The notes under the pieces: generated by a model | Database searches by the model: none | What the model saw: the letters and a program-made list of their open reading frames with translations, nothing else | What the model was told of the DNA's origin: nothing | Assembly (NCBI GenBank): GCA_037783415.1 | Contig: JAZGTN010000009.1 | Coordinates: 11,842,001 to 11,906,000 of the forward strand | Direction of reading: 5' to 3' | DNA: 64,000 nucleotides | DNA from: Leptasterias polaris | Taxonomy: Eukaryota > Echinodermata > Asteroidea > Forcipulatida > Asteriidae | Made by a program: the position numbers and the translations under genes | In this document: positions 44,634-56,057 of the stretch, piece after piece | Layout: each line of letters starts with the position of its first letter | Position numbering within the stretch: the stretch's first letter is position 1

Positions 44634-45337
44634 GGCTGTGCAAGTCTCGCGCGTATCCGAACGAGAAAACACGTCAAACGAAGAACATTTTTATTTCTGA
44701 AATCAAATCTTTGTTTGAAATTATATCTCATGACAAAATCTGAACAACAAAAATAAATCATTACAATTTCATGAAATTAGTTTTAGCTTTTAAAAAAAAA
44801 TACGCCAAAGTGTGTTAATTATTATTAAAAACAAATTAAAACTCTGGGACAAGGATGCTTTTTGATGTTAACTTTTTAGAAACCCCTTACGCAGATTCGT
44901 GAAGGTCAAACGGGTTTTAAATTGACCCGTATCGCAGTTTAAAGAGGAATGCCGACGCCTCAACACCATAGACTGCAATGAAAAGGGGTTTGCTTTGCAA
45001 TTACAGCATCTGGCGATTATAATCGCGCATCCAAAACAAGCTTTTACATAAGTTTTATGATCGGAGGTGAGCACAAAATTCTTAATTTTTTGCAATAACC
45101 GGAAGCTGAGGTCAAGTTTAATTCTCGGGTTTTCTTCGTTATATTGTTGAATTGGTTTTACTTTCATATTTTGTTATCACTTAGTATTGCGTTCCCAACA
45201 ACATGTATAATTTTCTAGGTCATAAACTACGTTGAACTAAAATAATTGACGAAACAAAATCTCGCCCACGTAAAACTCCATATGGTTGGGACCACTATGG
45301 TCCCGGAAGTTCGAATGCGCGCGAGACTTGCACAGTC
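44634..45337. mobile_element. 704-bp TIR element flanked by TA
   Basis: GGCTGTGCAAGTCTCGCGCG at the left and CGCGCGAGACTTGCACAGTC at the right: 20-bp inverted ends with one mismatch, with TA on both sides, as in Tc1/mariner-type insertions. A 99-residue minus frame (44,868-45,167) is not recognised. Nested in the 3.8-kb element. Confidence 0.65.
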
Positions 45338-45491
45338 TATTGGCATGTCAAGGCCACCTATAGTTTACTAAAACAAATTGTATAATGTGACAATTTACTG
45401 ACGATAGGTTAAACATTTTTACAGTATTTTAATTGTTATTTTCCGTGGAGGACTTCAACAAGTGTACTTCTAAAGATTTGATTAATTTCTT

Positions 45492-45812
45492 TTGCTGCTC
45501 AATTTTGCCTCATGGGGGGAAATAGACATACCCGTAGCAGTTGGTCTCGGATGGAGTATTGCTACCTCTCAATTCATGTTAGCTTTTGCAGCTCCTACCA
45601 TTATCCTTGTGGTCACAAATATACCAGGAAATTTATGTCGGAGATATTCAATTATTTCGCTTTGGCTCTTAGTGTCTATCATGTTTAATATATTCGTCGC
45701 AGAAATGTTGAAGTGGCGTGCCAAATGTACCTGCACCATTATTGTCGCACAGTGTGAAATCTTTCTGGACTTTAATCACCTTCAGCATTTGAATGATGTC
45801 ATGAACTGTTAA
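45492..45812 (+). other. Open frame with hydrophobic segments, doubtful
   Basis: 106 codons with stretches such as FMLAFAAPTIILVV and SLWLLVSIMFNIFVAEM that would form membrane segments. It starts from TTG. The opposite strand shows protein-like pieces in two frames continuing the remnant 45,809-46,692, so the plus frame may be a shadow. Confidence 0.2.
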
Positions 45813-46692
45813 AACTCAATTCCACTCGCCGTTTCCGGCATTGATCCTCCTTTTTTATACATCCAATGCAACACCAAGAAGAAAATCTTCTTTTTTACCC
45901 ATATATCGTGTGCTTTATTCTTAAAGCACTTCGGGTAATCCTCTGGTGCTGCAATCATGATTCCTTTAGATCGCAATGGTGTAGTGGCGTCGGGGTTGTC
46001 TTGTTGCTTGTCAACGTTTTTCTGATATAGAGGGTTCTTGTATTTTTGTACGGGGCCGAATGGGAACAGGTTCCATGGGACCATCTTCTAAATTATCTCT
46101 GTTTTCTGCGATGGCTAATTCTTGGCGTGGTGCCTCATCCTCCGCTGGGCAATTTGAAAATGAAATAACTTGAATTAACCTATCTTTCAAGACATTCGTC
46201 CGTCTTTTCAATGTCTCTTGTTCTTCTTCGGAAAGCCTTGGATCTTCAAGAGAACCTCCACCAAATAGTAATGTTTTAAAAGCCCCCATTGATATGGTTC
46301 GCCTTTGACAAGTTCCCCTCGGTAAGAAATTGTCTTCGAATAACAAGACCCTGCTGCACAAGGATAGCGTCACTTGGCTTCCAACCTCTTTTCCGCCTTC
46401 TCCACCAAGGAAGGTGAGTGCAGTTGAATGATACGGGAATAAATATCTTGCCGTTCACAAGTTGCCCATTGAAATTGTTTTGCCAGTATACTGTGGCCGT
46501 TTGAAGAATTATAAAATCATGAATAGTTTTATAAGAGCTAATTTCAGAGGGGAACCGTAATGAAACTGTGACAGATGGAAAGGGAAATAATGCGTAATTT
46601 TTATATAGGTAATTTATCGGCGCTAATCTAGGAATGCATGTAATTTCATAGGGCAATTTCTTCCCTACAATAACTAGTTCACTCCTTGACAT
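45809..46692 (-). pseudogene. Unrecognised coding remnant in three successive frames
   Basis: Three minus-strand frames overlap in order, each one base off the last: 46,692-46,276 (ATG start, 138 residues, with a basic WWRRRKRGWK motif), 46,373-46,011 (acidic, SLEDPRLSEEEQETLKRR) and 46,084-45,809 (PEDYPKCFKNKAHDIW). One shift falls in a G run near 46,290. Further protein-like sequence continues to about 45,560. The pattern is that of one ancestral protein broken by small indels, or of frames joined by splicing or programmed shifts. No family recognised; it lies in the 3.8-kb TIR element, so it may be element-encoded. Confidence 0.45.
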
Positions 46693-46920
46693 GGAAAGCA
46701 GAACTGGACTTCCCTATCGTGTCTCAAGTTTAATAAACCTATACAAAATACAACATGCACAATGTACATGTACATATCACTGCTTACTATACTGTGTTGA
46801 CCCATGGTTGACCCGACCCAGGTGCACTGCACAGAGTGTGTGTGTAGTAGGATGAGGGTCCGTGGTTGACCTGAGCATGACTTGTGCAGGTCACACATGC
46901 CAACTGCATTCCAGTGGACG

Positions 46921-46939
46921 ACCCCCCCCCCCCCCCCCC
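46921..46939. repeat. Poly-C tract
   Basis: About 19 C in a row. Assembly length is uncertain at such tracts; others lie at 9965, 35,868, 43,751, 59,238 and 61,903. Confidence 0.9.
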
Positions 46940-47108
46940 TGTGTGGGTTGTGAGGGAGATTCAAACTATTAATCTTACCCCAGCGCTAAGGCCAAATTGG
47001 AAGGTCAATTCAATTGCTTCTAAGTTTTTCTTAAGAAAAACCCCAAAGCCGTGGAGTTTTCCATAGACTGTAATAGGTCGCACTTTTTACGAGAGTGTGT
47101 CTCTAATG

Positions 47109-50094
47109 CTTATGGAGACCAAGAACAAAACCATAAAGGGAAAAATAAAAGGTCTCAATAGAGTAATTCTATAAAGACCAGAGTGCTCCACCAGAAAATG
47201 TGTGTACAAGTCTTTAAGAAACTGTTCAGTACAGAGACAAAGGAAAGAACAAAATATGTCTCCATAGGAATGCATTCTTTTAAATGTGTGCTTTCCAAAC
47301 AGTCTTCTTCTTTAAAGAAAGCCATGATGTAATAAAATGCTAGAACATTTGTTTTTAACACATATTCAACATTGGTAATTGTCTTAAATATCCAAACTTG
47401 ATGTGACCAAACATACACATGAAATAACAAACCTGTGAAAGTTTAAGCTAAATCAGTCTTCTTATAAAATAATTCACGTTGTACTTACGAAATTCCTGCA
47501 GTAAACGATTTAATACTCCTTCTGTAATGCGTTAGGCTTCATATATTTCTTCAATAATATACATTGTGTTTGGCAAGGTCATGGTGGATTTGGTGCCCTT
47601 TCATGAAAAAAGAAAACACTAAATAGACGTGTGCTGCATTTTTATCGATTCTTTAATTGACAAAAGCTTTCTATCGGGATATGCTAATTAAAACTAACAG
47701 AAAAACAAACATTTCCAATAAAGCAGTTGTATAACATATCAACGATATATATTTTGTTTTTAACAGCAATGCATATGATGTAAAGTACCCTTTTACCTCA
47801 TTTATTAGTTTGTATACTAGTATATGTTTTTTTTTAACAAGGCGGGCAATTTTTTGTCTTACTCCAAGTGAAGTTTTGTGAATTCAATGGAGACAAAGCA
47901 GGTCAAAGAACAATATTTTGTTTTGCTTATGAAACCGCTCCAGAGCAAAAAAAGCACCCTTTTCACATAAGACATTCACAATGTATACCATATGCTTTAC
48001 AAGTTTCAGGTGTGCCTTTAATTGTAATTGCATTACCGTATCTTAACGTGAACGGTTTGTATTTGAACTCTCTGCGAACTTTTCTTCTGTTTGACTGATT
48101 CGGGTCAAGGATCACACAGGCTCATAAGATGCAGGAAAGTACTGATGCAAAATATTGAAGCTGCAAGCTGTATAAGCATAATCTGACTTGTGGGGTAAAT
48201 AGTCGTATATATGGCATGCCAAGTGGACAAATAAAATTGGTTTAAATAAAAGCATATTTTTAAAATGTATGCAACATACTATATTAAATATAGTACAACA
48301 AATTCAAAGTTCCAAAACATATTGATGTAGAGACACAGGAAGGAGGCCAGTCCTCTATTTAAAAATAACGAGCATTCACCAAAATAAAAGCAAAATCCTA
48401 GGACGTCTAAAATATAAAGTCATCCCGTAAGATGATTTTAATCCTACAATGCAATACTACTACAGCATATTGATTACAAAATGGTATTAACAGTATAAAA
48501 TCAGTCACTAGTCTGTAAAAGTCACAAAAGGTCAGCACAACAGGAGGCTGTCTACATACACAATTACAATATACAATTATTAAAATATATTGAATCAAAT
48601 AGCCCTAAAATGACATTATTTCTAGAATAGCATAATGATTAGAATACAAAGCAATACTCACAGAGAGTTCTACGACACTATCCCTTAAAGAGGAAGGGAA
48701 GTGATAAATTTCGTTTTATTCTCATTTTCTTATAGAAAGAGTCCTCATGTGAATGGGGAAAACATTACAAGTCTCTAACCTAAAATTTAAATGGTGTAAA
48801 TTGCCATGTTAATCAATACCCTTCCAGTGCAAAAAATTGTCAACATGCAAAACATGTAATGACATAATCCTGAGAAAAATGGACCTCAACATTTTTGTAC
48901 AGGGATGTTTTGGTTCATTCCTGACTTTCAATAAAATCAAAACAGCATTGAATGAGACATTTTGATTGTCGAAAAGTTCATCATTGTAATTTAAAGATCT
49001 GTTAGTTGTTGAGTTACAATAAAGTCATGTTTAAAGTTTCTCTCACAAAAAGTCAGTAATGAACTAAAATACCCTGTACAAAAACGAAGTAACCCATTTT
49101 TCCCAGAATGATGTCATCAGATGTTTTGGATGTTGACAAATTTTGCACTAGGCGAGTATTGAATGCAATGGCAATTTAAACAATTTAAATGTGAGGTTAG
49201 AATTTTGTAATTTCCCCCTCCCCCCTCCCCCTCACATGAGGACTCTTTCTATTGGAAATTAGCACATCTTAAAATTGAATCGGTCACACCCCTTCCTCTT
49301 TAATATATAATACAACAAGTTCCAAGTTCAAAAAATTATGTAATTATCAATTAAACTATTAATTTTAAACAGTGAATGCTCCATCAATGTTTATGCGTCA
49401 TCAAGTGACATAATGTAGGTAATACGTCTACCCAGCTATGTCACGTCATTGTCATTTCAGTTTTCAATTCAGGCATAATCAAAGTTTCTCATTTCAAAAT
49501 GTTTTAATTCTTTTGAACCACAATTACTTTTTCGTATGAAAGACCTACTTCAACGAAAACGGCAATAAGTGATCTTTGCTGAAATTCATTTAAAATGTTT
49601 TCAGTCAATAAGGAAATTGAGTTCATGTGAGATGAAACAGATTCTAAAGGTGTAAAAGCATTCATTTTGAATACCCTTCTCCGGTGCTTTTCAGAAAGAT
49701 TTTCCGAAAAGCCCTGTAACGTCATCACTGATGTTACATCATGTGGGAGCTCTTTTTTGTAAAGCCGCTTTGTTGCAGCATTGAGGTAGGCCTTTTACAA
49801 AGCAACATCCCACACATGACGTCAAAGTGTTGTCTTTTTATGCACGCCCTCAACGGCAGAAGTATTTCTAGTTTTTCAAAAACCTTGAGGTTAGGGCCTT
49901 ATTTTGTTATCAATAATTACAAACATTTTCAGAAGTGTACAAATATCCAAATTACATTTAAATTGTATACGAACATATTAATAATAAAAGTGGCTTCTTA
50001 TTGTGCTCATATCTGAAACTCTGTATTTTCCCGCAAAGTATAGGGAGACAGGTTTTGAAGTATGAGACATAGATTTCTTTACATATCACCATGT
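47109..50094. other. Spacer between the 3.8-kb element and TRIM 3
   Basis: Continues the shared unit (47,109-47,530 matches 30,772-31,195; 48,405-48,575 matches 31,250-32,450 without its insertions; 48,640-50,040 matches 38,150-39,470). The part 47,540-48,400 has no counterpart I can see. No exon found. Confidence 0.65.
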
Positions 50095-50530
50095 CGTGTC
50101 GTGGCCGAGCGGATCTGAACACCGGACTCAAGCTCTGCTTTTATGCGATCAGCAGGGTGTGGGTTCGAGTCCTGGTTGTGACACTTGTGTCCTTAAGCAA
50201 GACACTTAACCATAATATTGTTTCTTCCTTCGGATGGGACGTAAAGCTGTTGGTCCGGCGGGTTGTTTAATGCATGTTTAACCCAGTGCACTTATCATAA
50301 AGAGAAGGGGTTCGCCCGGTGTTCCTGGTTTAATCGGCAGCATATTGCGCCAAAGCACCTTGTAAACCATTAAATGGTGCTACAATGTATAAGAAAAAGG
50401 TATCATACTTCAAAAACGTAGCTCCACATACCTTGCAGGAAAAATACTGAGCGCTTTCTTTCGCCCCTATAGGGGTATGATAAAAAGCGCTATATAGAAA
50501 CCAACTATTATTATTATTATTATTATTATT
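50095..50530 (+). mobile_element. SINE family B, full-length, with L2-like tail
   Basis: Head GTGGCCGAGCGGATCTG with B box GGTTCGAGTCC; body CACTTGTGTCCTTAAGCAAG and GGGACGTAAAGCTGTTGG; 3' end AGCGCTATATAGAAACC then (ATT)n. The tail resembles the 3' end of the L2 at 20,431, which suggests mobilisation by L2 machinery. Confidence 0.8.
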
Positions 50531-50757
50531 AAAAGGTTTACAAGGTGCTGTGGCGCAATAAGCAGCCAATCAAACCAGGAACAAATGTGAAAAAGCATTC
50601 CCACATTAAAGTTTTTAGGCTCTAGTAACTGTTTAATACTTTCTACAAAGACATATTGACCAAATACTCTCATTACATTTCACCAACTCTTCTAATTTGT
50701 ACGTGTCTACACTGAACACCTTTTGGCTAGTTCTGCTTATTACCAAAGAATAAGTCT

Positions 50758-52671
50758 TCAAACCCTCTGAAAGACCTTCACAGAATGTTTGTCTGCAACC
50801 ATCAGCTCACCGATCGGGCTAAAGGAAAGTCCAATGGGATTGTACAGGTTTCTCGCTACTAACCCAATATAGCTTCCCTCAGGACTATAATGGTGAATCT
50901 CACCGGTACCCCGTTCCAACCCATTGTGCACTGCGATGTAAATATCTCCATCTGTGTCAGTGCAGATCCCTGTGGGCTTCACAGACTTGGCTTTGATGAC
51001 GGTTGAAACTTTAAAATTCTTCTGTCCGGAAAAATTGATGGATTTAAGCCTGGACATGTCGTAGTTGGTGTAGATCAGGGATTGTGTTTTGCTGCAGATA
51101 GCGATGTGTTTGTCTATCTTCTTGGCTGGTATGGAGATTGGGTTTGATCCGTCTTCGTCAAGGAGTAGTATCATCTCATTGGTACCTATAGCTATCTTAC
51201 CGCTCCCTGCATCGATGCATTTGGCCGATGTGCAACCCCTTGGTAACGCCAGTCGTTTAATGAAGATCCCCTCCTTGTCGAACACCTTAACTGCTGAGTC
51301 CAACACCAGTATGTTCTCCGAAGTGGTTAAGGCGATGTCAATAGGGGTGTCGAGGATCCCCCTTGGGTCTTTGCTATTGATGGTACCTTTGTGAACACCC
51401 TTTGAGGTTAAGGTTACCACTCTCCCGTTTCCAGAGTCCAAGACTACCATGTCACCATTCGAACGGGCAACACTGGCCTTCGCCCATTCAAAATGACAGG
51501 CAGGGACGGAGTTGTTTCCAAAGTTTTCCTTAAGGGTCCATACTTCTTCAAGTACCAACTCTCCAAGGTTGTTGCCACTGGTCGAACTTTCTGCAAAGTC
51601 CATGAAGGATAGATCAAGAGGGACACTCTCTGGTTTCTTTAAGGAAACCTGTTTCAGGTTCTTCAAGACTATTTCCTTCATGTTGATGACGTCATGGCAA
51701 TCTCCATCAGTAATGATGCTTCTAACCTTTCTCGAGATGAAATCTTTTTCCGTTTCATTAGTGTTTGCAACCGTGATGCATTTGTCTAGCGCTTCGTCTC
51801 TCTCTTTTGCCACAGACTCTGTCTTGTCCTTGAGGATCTTAGCTCTTCTATTGAGCTTTCCTAACTCTGACGTCTTTTTCCTGGCAATCTTTTCAAATAT
51901 TAGTTTCTTATTAGTTTCCAACTTGTTTTTGGCTCGTTGCGCTGAGGTCTTTGCAACTTGGTGCTGCTTAACATTTACCTCCAGTGGTGATAAGAGCTCT
52001 AGGATCCCAGAGCGGCTTGATGCTTCTGCCGTTTTTAAATCAACGAAGTTATGATGGGGCCTACTGTGATTCAAGACGGTACACATCATACAGATCATCT
52101 CTTGACAGGTGATGCAGAACATGCAAAGAGCCTGATCCACGTGATGTCGGCACTTCTGCACTTCGTTGACCTTTTTTCTCTTCCGGATTGCCTTAATACC
52201 AGATCGTAGATCTTCCAAAGTGACAAGTGTATGCGACTTATTTTTTTTGAATCTCTGATGTGCCTCCTTGCAGTCAAAACACATGAACTCATTGCAGTCT
52301 AAGCAGCTTGCGACGGCAGGTTGCTCATTATCGCAAGCTTCGCATAGAATCGGAGGTCCTTTGAGCGAAAGCTTTAGCTTGAGTGTTTGCTCTTCGACTA
52401 ACTTATTGGTAATGGAGTCTTTGCACAGACTCAACACTCCCATCAGCGGGACATCAGTATCCTGATTACATTCTGGGCAATGTACTATTCTCCGACCTTC
52501 CGAGCTGGTCTTGTAAATCTCAGGCTTCTCAAGGCACCTTAGACAGAAGCTGTGGAGGCAGTCAAGCAATCTTGGATCTGTGTATTGCTGATTGCAGATC
52601 TTGCAGATCAAACTCTGCCCGTCATTGCTTTGTAAAGATGTTGCAACACTCTGGTGACTAGTCGAAGCCAT
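50758..52671 (-). CDS. TRIM protein 3: RING, B-box1, B-box2, coiled coil, NHL-like
   Basis: 637 residues, one coding exon. It differs from the other two by an N-terminal insert of about 12 residues (ATSLQSNDGQS) before the RING, an extra residue pair near GIKAIRKRKK, and a diverged B-box1 tail (RFKKNKSHTLVTLEDL). All RING and B-box Cys/His are kept. The coiled coil matches TRIM 2 and part of the propeller (SGNGRVVTLTSKGVHKG) matches TRIM 1. Likely E3 ubiquitin ligase. The start at 52,671 corresponds to MASTSHQSV in all three. Confidence 0.93.
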   Translation of the reverse strand: MASTSHQSVATSLQSNDGQSLICKICNQQYTDPRLLDCLHSFCLRCLEKPEIYKTSSEGRRIVHCPECNQDTDVPLMGVLSLCKDSITNKLVEEQTLKLKLSLKGPPILCEACDNEQPAVASCLDCNEFMCFDCKEAHQRFKKNKSHTLVTLEDLRSGIKAIRKRKKVNEVQKCRHHVDQALCMFCITCQEMICMMCTVLNHSRPHHNFVDLKTAEASSRSGILELLSPLEVNVKQHQVAKTSAQRAKNKLETNKKLIFEKIARKKTSELGKLNRRAKILKDKTESVAKERDEALDKCITVANTNETEKDFISRKVRSIITDGDCHDVINMKEIVLKNLKQVSLKKPESVPLDLSFMDFAESSTSGNNLGELVLEEVWTLKENFGNNSVPACHFEWAKASVARSNGDMVVLDSGNGRVVTLTSKGVHKGTINSKDPRGILDTPIDIALTTSENILVLDSAVKVFDKEGIFIKRLALPRGCTSAKCIDAGSGKIAIGTNEMILLLDEDGSNPISIPAKKIDKHIAICSKTQSLIYTNYDMSRLKSINFSGQKNFKVSTVIKAKSVKPTGICTDTDGDIYIAVHNGLERGTGEIHHYSPEGSYIGLVARNLYNPIGLSFSPIGELMVADKHSVKVFQRV

Positions 52672-52936
52672 ATTCTCACCTGTTGAAGTGAAATCAAAAG
52701 AAGAACAAGATACCTTTTTAGTTCAAGGTAAAGGTACACAGTCAACTCTCTTACTGTTTGACCATGCTTGAATAGTATCTCAGGTTCCTCAGGGTTGGTG
52801 TCTGTTCATGTATACTGCGGCCATAGATGCCTACAGTACCCGCTTTTACCTCGCTAAACGTTGATGTATTCGACATTCTGTTTTCTGAGCAAGTAGACAC
52901 TGTATTCAGCTAAAACTTCCACAGGTGCCTTTTATT
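52672..52936. other. Spacer 3 proximal part
   Basis: Shared unit sequence up to CCTTTTATT, where the hairpin-ended element enters. The GGTCAAGG repeats of the other two units are reduced here. Confidence 0.7.
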
Positions 52937-52968
52937 AGGTGTTCGTGCAATAATGAGCACGAACACCT
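52937..52968. repeat. Terminal hairpin, 12-bp stem
   Basis: AGGTGTTCGTGC (52,937-52,948) and GCACGAACACCT (52,957-52,968), loop AATAATGA. Confidence 0.9.
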
Positions 52969-55900
52969 CTTGATATTGTTCTGGTTTTTTTCTTTTCTTC
53001 GCCATCTTCTTCTTCCACAGAACTCTTCTCTACAGCATAACTCAAGTTTGAAACTGAATTGAACCTTGAAACTCATCAGACAATTGAACCTTAATATAAA
53101 GACGACACAGTTGTCATGACGTAATGATGACGTCATCAGGTGTAGAATTACAAGGTTTTTAAAGTTGAAAAATTACCTTTGCTATTCGCTGTATCTCATT
53201 GAATTTGAAAGCTATGATATATAGTTATGCATATAATAGTTCAAGAGTGGGGCAACATTAGAAAAGTTAACACCGAAATAGTATGACGTTTTACTTCTGG
53301 TCGTACCGGAAGGTCAAAGTTTGCCTTTGTGTTTTTCTTATCTACAGCATTACTCCCGATTGAAATTAAATTGAGCATTGAAACTCATCAGACAACTGAA
53401 TCTTAGTATCAAGATGACACACACTTGATGATGTCATTATGACGTCATCGGGTATCAAATTACAGTAAATCAAAGTTTACTACTTAAAAAATTCATAACT
53501 CATGAACCACAGCGTGGATTTTTACAATCTACACATCATCGGATAGGTCATTAAGAGTTTGACAAACGCTACACAGAACATAACCCCATTGACCCTTTCT
53601 TCCGGTTCAAATCGGAAGTTGAACATTCCATAACATATCATCGTATTCATATCTTAAAAAGTACTGACCATTTCAGCATAATTTTTGTATCAGGTTGTAG
53701 AACGTTAAGCCTGCTCGAACTTTTGGACAGTGATGACAACATTTTTATCTTACATCTGGTCGAAAAAGGACGATAAATCACACGTATCAGTTGACCGTCA
53801 TTGACGGTCAATGAGGAGGGTCAACTTCCTGTACACGTGCATTGCACGTGCAGTTTCGTTGACGTCCTATGTTAAATGCACATGTGATTATTTTGCAACT
53901 AAATGTATTGTGCTGTGGGGACCATGCTGAAATACATTGCAGTTGCACTCCAGCGGAGGATAATTCATCTAATATTTGAAAAATTCGTAACTCCTGAACC
54001 ACACATATGCACATTGGATTTTAACAATTCATACATCATCTGAAAGGTCTTAATAGACTTATCACTTGCTACACAAAATGCGACCCCGTTTGACCTTGAC
54101 TGGTTAAAGTTGGAAATTGATATTTAATGTTTCCAAAATCACAAAATTCTGAACCACATGTTTGATTTTTATTATCTGTACGTCATAAGAAAGGACTCAG
54201 TAGACTCCACCAACGCTACCAAGTGTGACCTCATTTGACATTGCCTTCCGGTTCAAAACAGAAGTTGAAACTTTATATTTGAAAAATTTTTAACTTCTGA
54301 ACCACATATTGGATGTTTACAATCCATCCATTATCTCAAAGGTCTTCATAAACTAACCACGCGCTACACAAAATGTGACCCCCTTTTCACCTTGACTTTT
54401 GATGTTTAAATTGTTATGAACCCATGAACCAGGCATTGGATTGATAAGGCATAATTGTCAATCTATTAATTTTATCACTCACCACGAACACCTTGTTTTT
54501 GTAATTAACAAAAACTGAATCTCTAATATCTTTATCTTCTTCCCTAGAACTCTTCTCTACAAAATAATTCAAGAACTAAATTGAATTGAACCTTGAAACT
54601 CATCAGACAATTAAGCCTCAAAATAAAGACGCCAATGACTTAATGACGTCATCAGGTGTCGAAATACAATGCTTTTAAAGTTGAAAAGGGACCATTTGAT
54701 TTTTGCTGTATCTCATTCAATTTGAAAGCTATGATGTTCTTAGCTGGGCATCTGATAGATCAAGACTGGGGCAATATTTGAAAAGTTAATGCCAAAATTG
54801 TTTGACCTTTTATTTCGGGTCGTTACCATAGGTCAAAGTTTGCCTTGGTTTTTTTCGTTTTTTAAAACGTTTTGCGGGGTTATCTACGTCATAACTCAAG
54901 ATTAAAATTTAATTGAGCATTGACACTCACCAGAAAACTGAACCTCAATATCAAGATGACACTTACCTGATGATGTCATGATGACGTCAGCTGGTATTAA
55001 ATTACATTAAATGAACATTTAATACTTTACAAAATCATAACTCATGAACCTCATCCTGGAAGTTTGCAATATACACATCATCGGATAGGTCATTAAAAGT
55101 TCGACAAACATTACACAGAACATAACACCTTGACCTTGACTTCGAATTCTGGTTAAAATCGGAAGTTGAACATTTCATAAATTCTTATCTTATTCATATC
55201 TTAAAAACTACTTAATATTCCAGCATAATTTTTATATCAGGTTGTATTATGTTAAGAGCCTGCTCAAACTTTTGCACAGAAATGACAATATTTTGACCCT
55301 TTACATCTGGTCGAAAAGGGACGATAAAGCGCACGTTTAAGTTGACCCACGTTAACGACGCACAATAGTGTAATAACATAAGCATGATAGCCAATACAGT
55401 ATGGCCTTTAAAATAGCGCCCTCTTGTGGATTAACCCCCAACAATTAGATCTTGAATTAGAGCGTGCGATAGCCAATATGCGGGAAGACTTTTGCGTGAC
55501 CGATGCAGAGAAATGACAACGATCTCAGACTTCAAATCTATCCTAAAACTGAACCTATATCTACATGTCCACTGTACATTTAGCATAGTTTTAATGTACA
55601 TGTACAGTTACATGTACACATTCATGTTGGCGTCGCTAGGTGTTACATTGTATATTGCCCACCCAAAGAAAATCCATCTAATAATGATTATTTGAAAAAT
55701 TCTTAACTCCTGAACCACACATTAGATTTTTACAATCTTTACGTCATTCGAAAAGTATTATAACTTCACAAACGCTACACAAAATGTGACCCGATTTGAC
55801 CTTGACTTCCGGTTCAAGCCGGATGTTACAATTTAATGTTTCAAAAATCATAACTTCTGAACCACACATTGGTTTTTTACAATCTTTACGTCATTAGTCA

Positions 55901-56057
55901 AACCGGAAGTTGATGTTTACTATATTAGAAAAATCATGACTCATAAACCAGACATTGGACTGATAAAGCAAAATTTCGTCACCAAATCATTCCATCATAA
56001 TTTGAAGACATTACTCACAAACACCTTGTTTTTGTAATAACAAAAATGAATCTCTGG
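52937..56057 (-). mobile_element. 3.1-kb hairpin-ended element (Helentron/HINE-like candidate)
   Basis: The empty site in the other units reads CTTTTATTGTATC (28,214; 41,932); here the element separates TTTTATT from TTGTATC, compatible with insertion between T and T. The end at 52,937-52,968 is a 12-bp hairpin (AGGTGTTCGTGC/GCACGAACACCT). Inside are two modules (52,937 to about 54,495 and on to about 56,040), each with TGACGTCA palindromes and about 180-bp subrepeats (CTTCCGGTTCAAA, CTGAACCACACATTGG). No protein. HINE-like is inference from hairpin end, internal tandem repeats and T-T target. Confidence 0.65.

Larger units (their letters stand above)
43290..47108. mobile_element. 3.8-kb TIR element, unclassified, with coding remnants
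   Basis: Ends are 36-bp inverted repeats with two mismatches (left CATTAGAGGCACACTCTCG; right CGAGAGTGTGTCTCTAATG). In spacer 1 (30,762-30,775) the flanks join directly as TACCTTATGG; here the left flank ends ACCT and the right starts CTTATGG, so only CT is duplicated. Inside are a promoter-like 5' part, a nested TIR element (44,634-45,337), overlapping minus-strand reading frames (45,809-46,692) and a C/G tract (46,921). I do not recognise a transposase. Confidence 0.8.

Noticed and set aside
50095..50185. Possible tRNA-Leu gene
   Set aside because: tRNA-like head continues into a SINE body and an (ATT)n tail.
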